64,000 nt of DNA. Origin: Williamsia sp. 1135. GTDB lineage: Bacteria; Actinomycetota; Actinomycetes; Mycobacteriales; Mycobacteriaceae. Location: the NCBI RefSeq assembly GCF_002095395.1, contig NZ_MJEI01000099.1, positions 1-64,000 of the forward strand, given 5' to 3'. Below the pieces are notes generated by a model that did no database searches, was not told the DNA's origin, and saw nothing but the letters and a program-made list of their open reading frames with translations. Below, in pieces: positions 16,671-25,037 of this stretch (within the stretch, counting starts at the first letter, position 1; each line of letters begins with the position of its first letter). Position numbers and translations under genes: made by a program.

Positions 16671-16698
16671 CTGCAACTACTACGGTCGGTAGTAGCAG
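16671..16698. promoter_or_regulatory. dyad-symmetric element upstream of cydABDC
   Basis: CTACTAC (16677-16683), a 5-base spacer GGTCG, and GTAGTAG (16689-16695), with CTG/CAG flanks, form a near-perfect palindrome ending 20 bp before the cydA start. It resembles a regulator operator, or a 5'-UTR hairpin. The regulator is not identifiable; it does not match the TTGTGAA half-site of Rex. Confidence 0.45.
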
Positions 16699-16717
16699 TA
16701 CGTCGAATGAGGCAAAA

Positions 16718-18337
16718 ATGGATGCACTGGACGTCTCCAGGTGGCAGTTCGGAATCACGACGGTCTATCACTTCATCCTGGTCCCGCTCACCATCGGCCT
16801 GGCGCCGATGGTCGCGATCATGCAGACCGTGTGGGTGGTGACCGGCAACGAAGCGTGGCTGCGCGCCACCAAGTTCTTCGGCAAGCTGTTCCTCATCAAC
16901 TTTGCGCTGGGCGTGGCGACCGGCATCGTCCAGGAATTCCAGTTCGGGATGAACTGGAGTGAATACAGTCGTTTCGTCGGCGACGTCTTCGGTGGACCGC
17001 TGGCGCTCGAGGGTCTCGTGGCCTTCTTCTTGGAGTCGACATTCCTGGGCCTGTGGATCTTCGGGTGGGACCGCCTGCCGAAAAAGGTGCACTTGTTGAC
17101 GATCTGGATGGTGGCCATCGGCGTCAACGCTTCGGCATGGTTCATCGTTGCCGCGAACTCGTGGATGCAACACCCGGTCGGCGCGCAGTGGAACGAGGAG
17201 AAGCAGCGTCCTGAGCTGAAAAGCCTCTGGGACGTCATGACCAACAGCACGACTCTGGCCGCGTTCCCTCACACGATCGCCGGTGCGTTCTTGACCGCGA
17301 GCACCTTTGTCGCAGGTATCGGTTGCTGGTGGATGGTCCGAAACATGAGGCGCGCGAAGAAGCTTCGGGTTGCGGTGCCCACTGGCTCCGGAGTGGGTTC
17401 GACACCCGCCGTTGCCGATGACCTCGCGCCCTCGATGCACGGCAAGACGGCAGATCAACTCGAGCACGACGCCCGCACCCTGTACCGTCCGGTCGCGCGG
17501 CTCGCACTCTGGATCATGATCATCAGCGGAATCGCGTTGGCCATCAGCGGCGACCAGCAGGCCAAGCTCATGTTCAAACAACAGCCGATGAAGATGGCGT
17601 CGGCAGAATCGTTGTGCAGCACGGAAACCGGGGTCGGGTTCTCAGTTCTCGCCATCGGGACACAGAACAACTGTGAAGCGGTCACGCACCTCATCGAGAT
17701 CCCGAATCTCCTCTCGTTCCTGGCCGACAACAACTTCAATTCGACCCTGCAGGGTGTCGAGGAGTTGCAGGCCGAACACGTGGCGAACTTCGGACCCGGG
17801 AACTACAAGCCCAACCTGTTCGTCACGTACTGGGCGTTCCGCGCGATGATGGGCTGGGCGGTCGGCTCGGGCGCTCTGGCCCTGCTCGCACTCTGGCTGA
17901 TGCGGCGCGGGCGGATCCCGGACTCGAAGAAGTTCGGCACGTTCGCAATCTGGATGATCCCGACTCCGTTCCTGGCCAACAGTTCTGGCTGGATCTTCAC
18001 CGAGATGGGCAGACAGCCCTGGATGGTGGCGCCGAACCCGGAGTCGCTCGGTGCCGGAGGCGGCCTGGAAAACATCCACCTGACGGTGCAGGAGGGTGTG
18101 AGCAGGCACTCGGGCTACCTCGTGCTGACGTCGCTGATCATCTTCACGCTGCTCTACGGTGCGCTTGGACTCATCTGGTTCACCCTGATCCGCAAGTACA
18201 CCCGCGAGGGTCCGGCGGCACCGGTCGCCGGCGCCGCAGGTGGCGGGCCGGACGATGACGGCGGGCCGGACGATCCGTCGACGCCGGAGGACGGTCCGAA
18301 GTCCGACGAACCCAAACATCTCTCGTTCGCCTACTGA
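16718..18337 (+). CDS. cydA: cytochrome bd ubiquinol/menaquinol oxidase subunit I
   Basis: 539 residues, polytopic. The heme b595 ligand His lies in QFGITTVYHFILVPLTIGLA near residue 18, and EYSRFVGDVFGGPLALEGL carries the conserved acidic residues of the proton path. LSGDQQAK and WIFTEMGRQPWMV, hallmark sequences of CydA, are present. The C terminus ends in a low-complexity Gly/Asp/Pro tail. It oxidises menaquinol and reduces O2 with high affinity, with CydB. First gene of a four-gene unit cydABDC. Confidence 0.97.
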   Translation: MDALDVSRWQFGITTVYHFILVPLTIGLAPMVAIMQTVWVVTGNEAWLRATKFFGKLFLINFALGVATGIVQEFQFGMNWSEYSRFVGDVFGGPLALEGLVAFFLESTFLGLWIFGWDRLPKKVHLLTIWMVAIGVNASAWFIVAANSWMQHPVGAQWNEEKQRPELKSLWDVMTNSTTLAAFPHTIAGAFLTASTFVAGIGCWWMVRNMRRAKKLRVAVPTGSGVGSTPAVADDLAPSMHGKTADQLEHDARTLYRPVARLALWIMIISGIALAISGDQQAKLMFKQQPMKMASAESLCSTETGVGFSVLAIGTQNNCEAVTHLIEIPNLLSFLADNNFNSTLQGVEELQAEHVANFGPGNYKPNLFVTYWAFRAMMGWAVGSGALALLALWLMRRGRIPDSKKFGTFAIWMIPTPFLANSSGWIFTEMGRQPWMVAPNPESLGAGGGLENIHLTVQEGVSRHSGYLVLTSLIIFTLLYGALGLIWFTLIRKYTREGPAAPVAGAAGGGPDDDGGPDDPSTPEDGPKSDEPKHLSFAY

Positions 18338-18355
18338 GATCGGCAGGAGTACTCA

Positions 18356-19417
18356 ATGAGTTTGCCAGAGTTCTGGTTCGCGATCGTCGGGTTCCTATTC
18401 CTCGGATACTTCATCCTCGAGGGATTCGACTTCGGCGTCGGCATGCTGATGCCTTTCCTCGGCCGCGCGAAACACGGGGTGCCCGGTGACACCCGGCGGC
18501 GGGCGATGCTCAACACCATCGGTCCGGTCTGGGACGGCAACGAGGTGTGGCTGATCACCGGTGGTGGCGCCCTGTTTGCGGCGTTCCCCGCCTGGTACGC
18601 AACGATGTTCAGTACCTTTTACATCCCGCTGTTCCTGATCCTCGTCGGGTTGATCGTGCGGGTGGTGTCCATCGAGTGGCGTGGCAAGATCGACGATCCG
18701 CGGTGGCGCTGGTGGGCGGACGTCGGGATCGGCATGGGCTCATGGATACCCGCAATTCTGTGGGGTGTTGCGTTCGCGAACCTGGTGCGCGGCCTGCCGA
18801 TCGACGGCGAAGAGCAGTTCACAGGCAACTTCTTCGATCTGCTCTCGCCGTATGCCCTGCTCGGTGGTGTCGCCACGGCGATGTTGTTCGCAACCCACGG
18901 TGCGGTGTTTCTGGCGCTCAAGACATCGGATGAGCTGCAACAGGATTCGATGAGGGCAGCCAGGTGGATCGCGGTGCCGACGACTGTCGTGGCAGCGGTG
19001 TGGGGTCTGTGGACTCAGATCGAATACGGCAAGGACTGGACCTGGGTCGCGTTGGGAGTCGCGGCAGTGGCGATCATCTCGGCGACTGCCCTGGCGTTCG
19101 CCCGCCGGGAGGGGTGGGCATTCGTCGCCACAACGGTCGCCATCACGGGCGTTGTGGTTCTCATCCTGGGATCGATGTTCCCGAACGTGATCCCGTCGAC
19201 CACCGATCCCGCCTTCGACATGACCATCGAGGGCAGTGCCTCCAGTCATTACACATTGGTGGTGATCACCTGGGCGGCAGCGATCATCACCCCAATCGTC
19301 ATGTGCTACCAGGCCTGGACGTACTGGGTGTTCCGCCAACGCATTTCGACCAGTCACATCCCGCCGTCGATCGGACTTCCCTTGCGAGAACGGAAGGTGG
19401 CCGAGAAGTCGACATGA
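18356..19417 (+). CDS. cydB: cytochrome bd oxidase subunit II
   Basis: 353 residues. Starts MSLPEFWFAIVGFLFLGYFI with the family motif EGFDFGVGMLMPFLG, then GPVWDGNEVWLITGGGALFAAFP. About eight membrane helices follow. It partners CydA as the second membrane subunit. Starts 18 bp after cydA and overlaps cydD by 4 bp (ATGA). Confidence 0.97.
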   Translation: MSLPEFWFAIVGFLFLGYFILEGFDFGVGMLMPFLGRAKHGVPGDTRRRAMLNTIGPVWDGNEVWLITGGGALFAAFPAWYATMFSTFYIPLFLILVGLIVRVVSIEWRGKIDDPRWRWWADVGIGMGSWIPAILWGVAFANLVRGLPIDGEEQFTGNFFDLLSPYALLGGVATAMLFATHGAVFLALKTSDELQQDSMRAARWIAVPTTVVAAVWGLWTQIEYGKDWTWVALGVAAVAIISATALAFARREGWAFVATTVAITGVVVLILGSMFPNVIPSTTDPAFDMTIEGSASSHYTLVVITWAAAIITPIVMCYQAWTYWVFRQRISTSHIPPSIGLPLRERKVAEKST

Positions 19418-21120
19418 CGTCGACCGTCCAGCCCACGAAGACGGGACGACGTTCGACGTCGGGTCCGCCCATCGACCCGCGGTTGCTCAAGTATTCCTCG
19501 GCATCGCGGCGGTACGTCGGGCTCACCGTGGTGATGGCGGTCATCCAGGTGATCGCGGTGATCGTTACCGCCGCCATGGTCGCGTCGATCCTGTCGGAAC
19601 TGATCGTCTCGCCGAGTCTGCGGAGTCTGGATGCGCAGGCCTGGCATCTGACCACCCTGGCTGCGGCGATTCTGATCCGGGTGGGGGCTGTCTACCTCCA
19701 CGATCGGTACGCCCACCGCGCGAGCACCAGGGTGATCGCCGAATTGCGCGACGCCGCGCTGACGGCGGTGTCGGACCCTGCCCGGACGTCGCCGCGGGAG
19801 CTGCTGCGGGCACGGGATCGACTGGCCACGACCCTCACCCGGGGACTGGAGGCAGTCGGCCCGTACCTGACCGGATACGTTCCGGCCCTGATCCTCTCGG
19901 TGATCATGATTCCGGTGCTCGTGGTCGTGATGGCATGGGCGGATCTGACGTCCGCGGTCATCGTGGTCATCACGCTGCCGCTCATCCCGATCTTCATGAT
20001 TCTCATCGGACTGATGACGCGTGAGCGCACCGCCGATCGTCTCGACGCGATGAGCCGGTTGTCATCTCAACTCCTCGACCTCATCGCCGGCATCCCGACT
20101 CTGCGGGCACTCGGGCGTGAGCGCGATCCCGCAGCACGGGTGGAAGAGCTGGGGCAGGCCCATCGCCGGAGCACGATGCAGGCTCTGCGGGTCGCTTTCC
20201 TCTCTGGTGCGATCCTCGAGTTCCTGGCGACGCTCAGCGTGGCCCTGGTGGCGGTGAGCATCGGCCTGCGACTGGTGTTCGGTGAGATGGGTCTGTACGG
20301 CGCTGTCTTCGCGCTGATCCTGGCCCCCGAGGTCTACCTGCCGTTGCGGACGGCCGGCGCACAGTTCCACAACTCGGAGGCCGGAGTGGCCAGTGCGCGA
20401 GAGATTTTCGCGATCATCGAAGACGAGAAGACCCGTATGGCACCCGCCACCCGCTCGGTGGCGGTCGCGGGCGCGGTCATCTCCGTTGTAGGGCTCGGGG
20501 TACACGGCCGCGATGGCTGGGCACCGCACGATCTGACCGCCACCATCACCCCGGGTCTGGTGACGGTGCTGACCGGACCCAACGGCAGTGGCAAGTCGAC
20601 GTTGCTCGCGGCGATGCTCGGACTCCAAACCCCCGACGAGGGGTCGGTCCTCATCGGCTCGGTGCCCGTCACAGAACTCGACCGGCAGGCGTTGTGGGAG
20701 CAGGTCGCGTGGCTTCCGCAGCATCCTGTCCTCGTGCCGGGTACCGTCGCCGAGAACTTCGAACTGCTCGGACCCGTTGGCGACCCCGAGCGCGAGGCTG
20801 CGTGCCGGGTCAGCGGCTTCGACAGCGTCCTGGACGATGTGCCGGACGGGTGGCAGACCCGACTCGGCACCGGGGGAGTTGGTCTTTCGGCGGGGCAGCG
20901 GCAACGACTTGCCCTGGCACGGGTGCTGTCGTCGCCGGCCCCACTGCTACTGCTCGACGAGCCGACCACCCACCTCGACCCCGCGTCGGAGGCCGCCGTG
21001 GCACGAGCGCTGCAAGCCCGTGCCCGGTCGGGAGACACGGTCGTGGTGGTCGCGCATCGGCCCGCGATGATCGCCATCGGAGACGACATCATCGACGTCG
21101 CGGAGGTGCGTCGTGCGTGA
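19414..21120 (+). CDS. cydD: thiol/heme ABC exporter subunit CydD
   Basis: 568 residues from the ATG that overlaps the cydB stop (ATGA). N-terminal six-helix ABC membrane domain, then a nucleotide-binding domain with Walker A GPNGSGKST, signature LSAGQRQRLALA and Walker B LLLLDEPTTHLD. CydDC is required to assemble cytochrome bd, exporting a reductant such as cysteine or glutathione in E. coli and binding heme; in mycothiol bacteria the thiol exported is not known. A much longer open frame upstream is an artefact of cydB coding. Its stop overlaps the cydC start. Confidence 0.95.
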   Translation: MTSTVQPTKTGRRSTSGPPIDPRLLKYSSASRRYVGLTVVMAVIQVIAVIVTAAMVASILSELIVSPSLRSLDAQAWHLTTLAAAILIRVGAVYLHDRYAHRASTRVIAELRDAALTAVSDPARTSPRELLRARDRLATTLTRGLEAVGPYLTGYVPALILSVIMIPVLVVVMAWADLTSAVIVVITLPLIPIFMILIGLMTRERTADRLDAMSRLSSQLLDLIAGIPTLRALGRERDPAARVEELGQAHRRSTMQALRVAFLSGAILEFLATLSVALVAVSIGLRLVFGEMGLYGAVFALILAPEVYLPLRTAGAQFHNSEAGVASAREIFAIIEDEKTRMAPATRSVAVAGAVISVVGLGVHGRDGWAPHDLTATITPGLVTVLTGPNGSGKSTLLAAMLGLQTPDEGSVLIGSVPVTELDRQALWEQVAWLPQHPVLVPGTVAENFELLGPVGDPEREAACRVSGFDSVLDDVPDGWQTRLGTGGVGLSAGQRQRLALARVLSSPAPLLLLDEPTTHLDPASEAAVARALQARARSGDTVVVVAHRPAMIAIGDDIIDVAEVRRA

Positions 21121-22801
21121 ACGACTGCGCGGCGACCCGCTCTGGCGTGCGATGGGTTTGCTCGAACTGCGCGGCAAGCCCGTCGCCAAATCACTCGGGC
21201 TCGGGGTCCTGGGAGCAGGGAGCGCGTTGGCTCTCGCCGCGCTGTCTGCCTGGCTCATCACCCGGGCCTGGCAGATGCCGCCGGTGCTGTACCTCTCGGT
21301 GGCCGTGACGGCGGTGAGGGCACTGGGGATCTCCCGCGGCTTGTTCCGCTACCTCGAACGGTTGGCAACGCACGACCTGGCCCTGGACGCCATGTCGACT
21401 GCCCGCCGGCGGCTCTACCAGGCGTTGGCCGGAGGACCTTCGGGCTATTCGGTCAGTCTCCGGAGGGGCGAACTGCTCGCACGTACGGGATCGGACGTCG
21501 ACGAGATCGGCAACGCGGTCATTCGCGCACTCATCCCGATCGGGGTGTCGTCTGTGGTCTCGGGCGCGGCCGTCGCGGTCATGGCGATCGTGTCGTGGTG
21601 GGCTGCTCTGGCCTTGGCGCTGTGTCTGGTTGTCAGCGCCGTGATCGCGCCTTGGCTGGCCGCACGTGGTGCAGCGCGGGCTACCCGCGAGGGTGCGGCC
21701 GCGCAGCAACGTAGCGCCGAGGCCGTGATGACCTTGCTCGACCACGCTCCCGAACTCGCCGTGGCCCGGCGGCAACAGGGTGTGCTCGCCGACGCGCGGG
21801 CCGCCGAACTCGATACCGAGCGGTCCGCTGATCGAGGCGCCGCACAGGGGGCCTGGGGAACGGCCGCAATGCCGCTGGCCGTGGGCATCTCGGTCATGGT
21901 GGCCTCGCTGGTCGGGATCGGGCTGGCAAACGAGGTCTCACCCATGGCCCTCGGCGTGTTGATCCTGTTGCCGCTGAGCGCGTTCGAGTCAACCGGCGCC
22001 ATGACCGAGGCCGCGCTGCAACTGCAGCGCAGTCGTGGCGCAGCCCGCCGCATCATGGCCATGATCGATCGATCGGATGACTATCGTCCGGTGAAGCCAC
22101 GCCTCTCGCCCGGCCTCGAGCGCGGCGAGATCAGGGTGCGCGGGCTGCGCTGGGGATGGCCGGGCGGTACCGAGTTCGGCGGTGACACCGGCCTCGACCT
22201 CGATATCGCGCCCGGGACGCGCATAGCGGTGGTCGGACCCAGCGGGTGCGGCAAGTCGACCCTGCTCCTGACGCTCGCGGGTCTGCTGAATCCGGTGGCG
22301 GGCAGCGTCGAACACGCCGAAGACATCGAATCGATGGTGCGGTATTTCGCCGAGGACGGGCACATCTTCGTGACCAGCGTGCGGGAGAACCTTCTGGTTT
22401 CACGGGGCGATGCCGTCGAGGACGAACTGATGTCGGCCATTGAGCGGGTGGGACTGGGTGCGTGGGTCCGCGGTTTGCCCGACGGCCTCGACACCGAGCT
22501 CGACGCGGGGGCCGATTCGATCAGTGGCGGCCAGCGCCGCCGCCTGCTGCTGGCCCGGGCCCTGATCAACGCTGCACCGATCCTCCTCATCGACGAACCC
22601 GCGGAGAATCTCGACCGTAGCGACGCGGCAATCGTGCAGGCACAGCTGCTCGATGGGCATGGCGGCATGCTCGAACCCGAGCGGGCGATGGTGATGGTGA
22701 CCCATCAACTACCTCGCGATCATCGGGCTGACCTGGTCGTCGATCTCACCGCTTGTTCGCCGGAAGAAAAAGCTGTTGCCGAGTCTCGCAACCGGGAGTA
22801 G
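21113..22801 (+). CDS. cydC: thiol/heme ABC exporter subunit CydC
   Basis: 562 residues starting at GTG 21113, overlapping cydD by 8 bp. Six-helix membrane domain (LARTGSDVDEIGNAVIRALIP) then an ATPase domain with Walker [10 protein letters not shown], signature ISGGQRRRLLLA and LLIDEPAENLD. The usual DEPTxxLD is DEPAENLD, typical for CydC. Pairs with CydD as a heterodimeric exporter. Last gene of the cyd operon; no T-rich terminator follows directly, and a structured leader begins 17 bp after its stop. Confidence 0.95.
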   Translation: MRERLRGDPLWRAMGLLELRGKPVAKSLGLGVLGAGSALALAALSAWLITRAWQMPPVLYLSVAVTAVRALGISRGLFRYLERLATHDLALDAMSTARRRLYQALAGGPSGYSVSLRRGELLARTGSDVDEIGNAVIRALIPIGVSSVVSGAAVAVMAIVSWWAALALALCLVVSAVIAPWLAARGAARATREGAAAQQRSAEAVMTLLDHAPELAVARRQQGVLADARAAELDTERSADRGAAQGAWGTAAMPLAVGISVMVASLVGIGLANEVSPMALGVLILLPLSAFESTGAMTEAALQLQRSRGAARRIMAMIDRSDDYRPVKPRLSPGLERGEIRVRGLRWGWPGGTEFGGDTGLDLDIAPGTRIAVVGPSGCGKSTLLLTLAGLLNPVAGSVEHAEDIESMVRYFAEDGHIFVTSVRENLLVSRGDAVEDELMSAIERVGLGAWVRGLPDGLDTELDAGADSISGGQRRRLLLARALINAAPILLIDEPAENLDRSDAAIVQAQLLDGHGGMLEPERAMVMVTHQLPRDHRADLVVDLTACSPEEKAVAESRNRE

Positions 22802-22817
22802 CTTCGTTTTTACACGA

Positions 22818-22997
22818 GGAAGGAGGTGGTCTGAAATTGATTTCTAGGACACGTGAGGTGACCACCAGCTAACCGGCCGTTTTGTGGAATGTTCTGTGCC
22901 TCAGGCGGTATGGAGCTAATCCACGGTGGTCACCGGACCCCGCACCTCGACCTCGTCCAAGGTCGGTCAACCCGCTCCCCGCGGGTGGTGCGGGGTC
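22818..22997 (+). ncRNA. structured leader RNA with mutually exclusive stems (candidate cis-regulatory element)
   Basis: The segment 22857-22866 (GGTGACCACC) is perfectly complementary to 22925-22934 (GGTGGTCACC), and its right part GACCACC (22860-22866) is also complementary to GGTGGTC (22825-22831), which overlaps a strong Shine-Dalgarno sequence. The pairings exclude each other. Directly after, GACCCCGCACC (22936-22946) pairs with GGTGCGGGGTC (22987-22997), enclosing two hairpins (CGACCT/AGGTCG at 22948-22965 and CCCGC/GCGGG at 22971-22985). GTGGA (22884-22888)/TCCAC (22920-22924) nests in the first long stem. An 11-codon ORF lies inside. The whole precedes an ASCH-domain gene at 23044. 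It matches no riboswitch class I recognise. Confidence 0.6.
22837..22872 (+). CDS. 11-codon leader ORF (MISRTREVTTS)
   Basis: TTG start at 22837 placed 9 nt after GGAAGGAGGT (22818-22827), one of the best ribosome sites in the window; reads 11 sense codons and stops at TAA 22870-22872. The start codon sits in a GAAAT/ATTTC mini-hairpin and codons 7-10 form one arm of both alternative stems of the surrounding RNA, so ribosome position on this ORF would decide which structure forms. The peptide shows no run of one amino acid that would reveal the sensed ligand. Confidence 0.55.
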   Translation: MISRTREVTTS

Positions 22998-23043
22998 TGT
23001 TCTCGTTGTGAGGTGGACTTCGAATCCGGATGGGTGGGCAGCA

Positions 23044-23631
23044 ATGATTCTGCCGATGGCGGTGGCCACCGGTGTGGCAGACGGTTCCGTATCGCTCGCC
23101 TTTCGCCGCTGGGCGCAGGCTCGGGTCAAGGTGGACGAGGTCTTCCACACGTATGCGGGTTTGGTGCGGATTACCGCAATCGACGACATCGACCCGGCAT
23201 CGATCAGCGAGGACGATGCACGCGCCGCGGGCGAGGCATCCGTCGCGAGCATTCGAAGACGATTCCGAGGCAAGGACTCCGATCCCGTTTTCCGGATCGG
23301 TCTGGAATGGGCCGGGCCCGATCCGCGTATCGCCCTACGCGGCGCCGATGATCTCAGCCCCGCCGACCTCGCCGACATCACCGCCAGGTTGGCCCGTTTC
23401 GATGCGCGTAGCCCGGTCGGACCGTGGACCAGGGCCACACTTGATCTGATCGCGGAGTGTCCAGGCCTACGTGTCGTTGAACTCGCGGAAAAGGTTGAGC
23501 GTGAGAAGGATTCATTCAAGCTGGATGTTCGGAAGCTGAAAAATCTGGGTCTGACACACAGTCTCGCTGTGGGATACGAACTGTCCGAGCGTGGTCGCGC
23601 CTTCCTCGCTGCGGAGGCTGGTCACGTCTGA
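23044..23631 (+). CDS. ASCH/PUA-like domain protein with C-terminal helical extension
   Basis: 195 residues from ATG 23044 (MILPMAVATGVADGSVSLAF). The first about 95 residues look like an ASCH domain: GSVSLAFRRWAQARVKVDEVF followed by GLVRITAIDDIDPASIS; ASCH domains are PUA-related and bind RNA or act on modified nucleosides. The remainder (TRATLDLIAECPGLRVVELA, then KLDVRKLKNLGLTHSL) resembles a winged-helix. There is no clean ribosome site at 23044; GTG 23008 in frame is an alternative. It follows the structured leader described above and may be controlled by it. Precise function unknown. Confidence 0.7.
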   Translation: MILPMAVATGVADGSVSLAFRRWAQARVKVDEVFHTYAGLVRITAIDDIDPASISEDDARAAGEASVASIRRRFRGKDSDPVFRIGLEWAGPDPRIALRGADDLSPADLADITARLARFDARSPVGPWTRATLDLIAECPGLRVVELAEKVEREKDSFKLDVRKLKNLGLTHSLAVGYELSERGRAFLAAEAGHV

Positions 23632-23661
23632 CTGCGAGCACCGGGGCTCTCGGAGCGCGGG

Positions 23662-24276
23662 TCAGCCGGCGAAGCGACTCAGTTTGGCGGAGGCGCGGGG
23701 CACCAGGTCGCCGTCCGAGTCGACGCGTTCTTCGACGTAGGCCAGGTCCCCGTCCTCGACGAGTCCGTACAGGCGCTTGGCGCCACCGGCCTTGACGCCC
23801 GAAGCCGCCTTGATCACGACATCGGTGGCCAGTTCCCAGGACGTCTGGTTCAACGGGGTGCCGTAGAAGATCTCGACCCAGCCTTCGGCGTGAGTGAGGA
23901 GGAGTTCGATGGTGTCGTCGTCGCCGATCCGCCAGAAGCCGGTTTCGCGGGCGTCGGGGCCGACGTAGTTCGCATCGTCGTCGATCGTCCAGCTGCGGGC
24001 TTCCCAGTTCAGGTAGTTCTGTCCGTCGTGGCTGACGATGAGCTGCTGTCCGAAGCGGTAGTCGCCGGTCTCGGGGTGGTTACCTTCGCCCTCACCTCGC
24101 CAGACGCCCACCATCGGGAGCAGCGCCAGCAGGCCCGGATGCAGGTCAGCACCCTGACGGAGGTTGGCGGTGTCGTCGGGTAACGGCAGGTCAGGCAGCG
24201 CCGGAACGTTCCGGGCGCCGGTTTCCTGCGCCCGGATCTCCGCCTGGTTTACCGCCTCGTTGCCGGAACGGGTCAC
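23662..24276 (-). CDS. nitrobindin/FABP-like beta-barrel protein (Rv0813c-like)
   Basis: 204 residues. After a Pro-rich N terminus the barrel starts with the family motif GVWRGEGEG (about residues 57-65), then [20 protein letters not shown] and [23 protein letters not shown]. Nitrobindin-type proteins bind heme; the Rv0813c branch is described as fatty-acid-binding-protein-like and may lack the heme His. The C terminus here is [14 protein letters not shown], without an obvious His ligand at the usual place. GTG start overlaps the stop of a 32-aa membrane peptide (GTGA), so the two are coupled. Confidence 0.85.
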   Translation of the reverse strand: MTRSGNEAVNQAEIRAQETGARNVPALPDLPLPDDTANLRQGADLHPGLLALLPMVGVWRGEGEGNHPETGDYRFGQQLIVSHDGQNYLNWEARSWTIDDDANYVGPDARETGFWRIGDDDTIELLLTHAEGWVEIFYGTPLNQTSWELATDVVIKAASGVKAGGAKRLYGLVEDGDLAYVEERVDSDGDLVPRASAKLSRFAG

Positions 24277-24371
24277 GATTCGTCGGTGACCAGCCGATAG
24301 AGGACGTACACGCCGAACCAGGCGATCAAGATACTCGCCAGAACCAAGAGAGCTTCGAAGAAGATGACCAC
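24273..24371 (-). CDS. leaderless 32-aa single-pass membrane peptide
   Basis: GTG 24371 opens a 32-codon frame: [20 protein letters not shown], then a short [12 protein letters not shown] tail. Almost the whole peptide is one transmembrane helix with an Arg/acid tail. A TAGAAT -10 box (24378-24383 on the complement) sits exactly 6 nt before the start codon, the geometry of a leaderless actinobacterial transcript. Its TGA overlaps the GTG of the nitrobindin-like gene (GTGA), so it is the first gene of a coupled pair. I do not recognise the family. Confidence 0.65.
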   Translation of the reverse strand: MVIFFEALLVLASILIAWFGVYVLYRLVTDES

Positions 24372-24446
24372 CTAGGCATTCTAACTCGCGCCGCCTGCAC
24401 GGTGCGTGTGGGGATTACCTCACTTCAGACGGGCTGGTCGGTCACG

Positions 24447-25037
24447 TCAGGGCGCCTGATCGAGGACGGCCTGGGGGAGTCGGCAGGGAGTCCTCCCGCT
24501 GAGGACGGTCGCTTTGCCGGACCCGAATTGGATGCTGAAGCCGCCCGCGGAAATGACGGTGTCGTGGACGGAGGTGTTTTCGTGTAGTGAGCCCGTGTCG
24601 ACAGGTCCCAGCGAAGCGGCGTGGTCGGCGACTATCTTCAGGGCGCGAACCCAGTCGTCGTGCGCAGCGACCGGTGCGTCGGCGACTCGGTTGGCTGCCA
24701 AATAAGAATGAGCGGAGGTGCCGTCGCACGAGACGAACGTGCTCTCGCGCTTCCATTCGAACGTTAGGTATGGCAACGCATCGGCAAGGGCATCACTGGT
24801 GCTGACAAGTACTGCATTGAGTTCTCTGACGGCGGCTTCGTAAGAGGGTTCACCTCGAAACCGTGCGTCGTTGAGGGCGATCGTTTCATCGGGCATCTGA
24901 TTCCCATTCGTTGGGCCGGACTCGAGCGATTGATCGAGGACGAACATCCCAATCCCCAATACCGCTGCGATAGCGACAAGAACGGCGCAAACCGTCAACA
25001 CTGGTTTAAACCAGAGGCGGCGACCGGACGCCATCAC
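24447..25037 (-). CDS. membrane-anchored extracytoplasmic protein of the second type VII-like cassette
   Basis: 196 residues: one N-terminal transmembrane helix (residues about 10-33, FKPVLTVCAVLVAIAAVLGI) followed by an outside domain with a Cys pair (VSCDGT and RTPCRLP) and the pattern TVISAGGFSIQFGSGKATVL, which recalls mycobacterial LppA-type lipoproteins. Its ATG overlaps the stop of the alpha/beta-hydrolase effector gene by 4 bp. An immunity or chaperone role for the hydrolase is inferred from this coupling and from the similar layout of the first cassette. Confidence 0.65.
   Translation of the reverse strand: MMASGRRLWFKPVLTVCAVLVAIAAVLGIGMFVLDQSLESGPTNGNQMPDETIALNDARFRGEPSYEAAVRELNAVLVSTSDALADALPYLTFEWKRESTFVSCDGTSAHSYLAANRVADAPVAAHDDWVRALKIVADHAASLGPVDTGSLHENTSVHDTVISAGGFSIQFGSGKATVLSGRTPCRLPQAVLDQAP

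Noticed and set aside
18964-19413. N-terminal extension of cydD
   Set aside because: It reads out of frame through cydB; the conserved CydD start is the ATG that overlaps the cydB stop.
22910-23010. A second short frame (MELIHGGHRTP) inside the structured leader
   Set aside because: No ribosome site in front, and the sequence is better explained by base-pairing constraints of the RNA.
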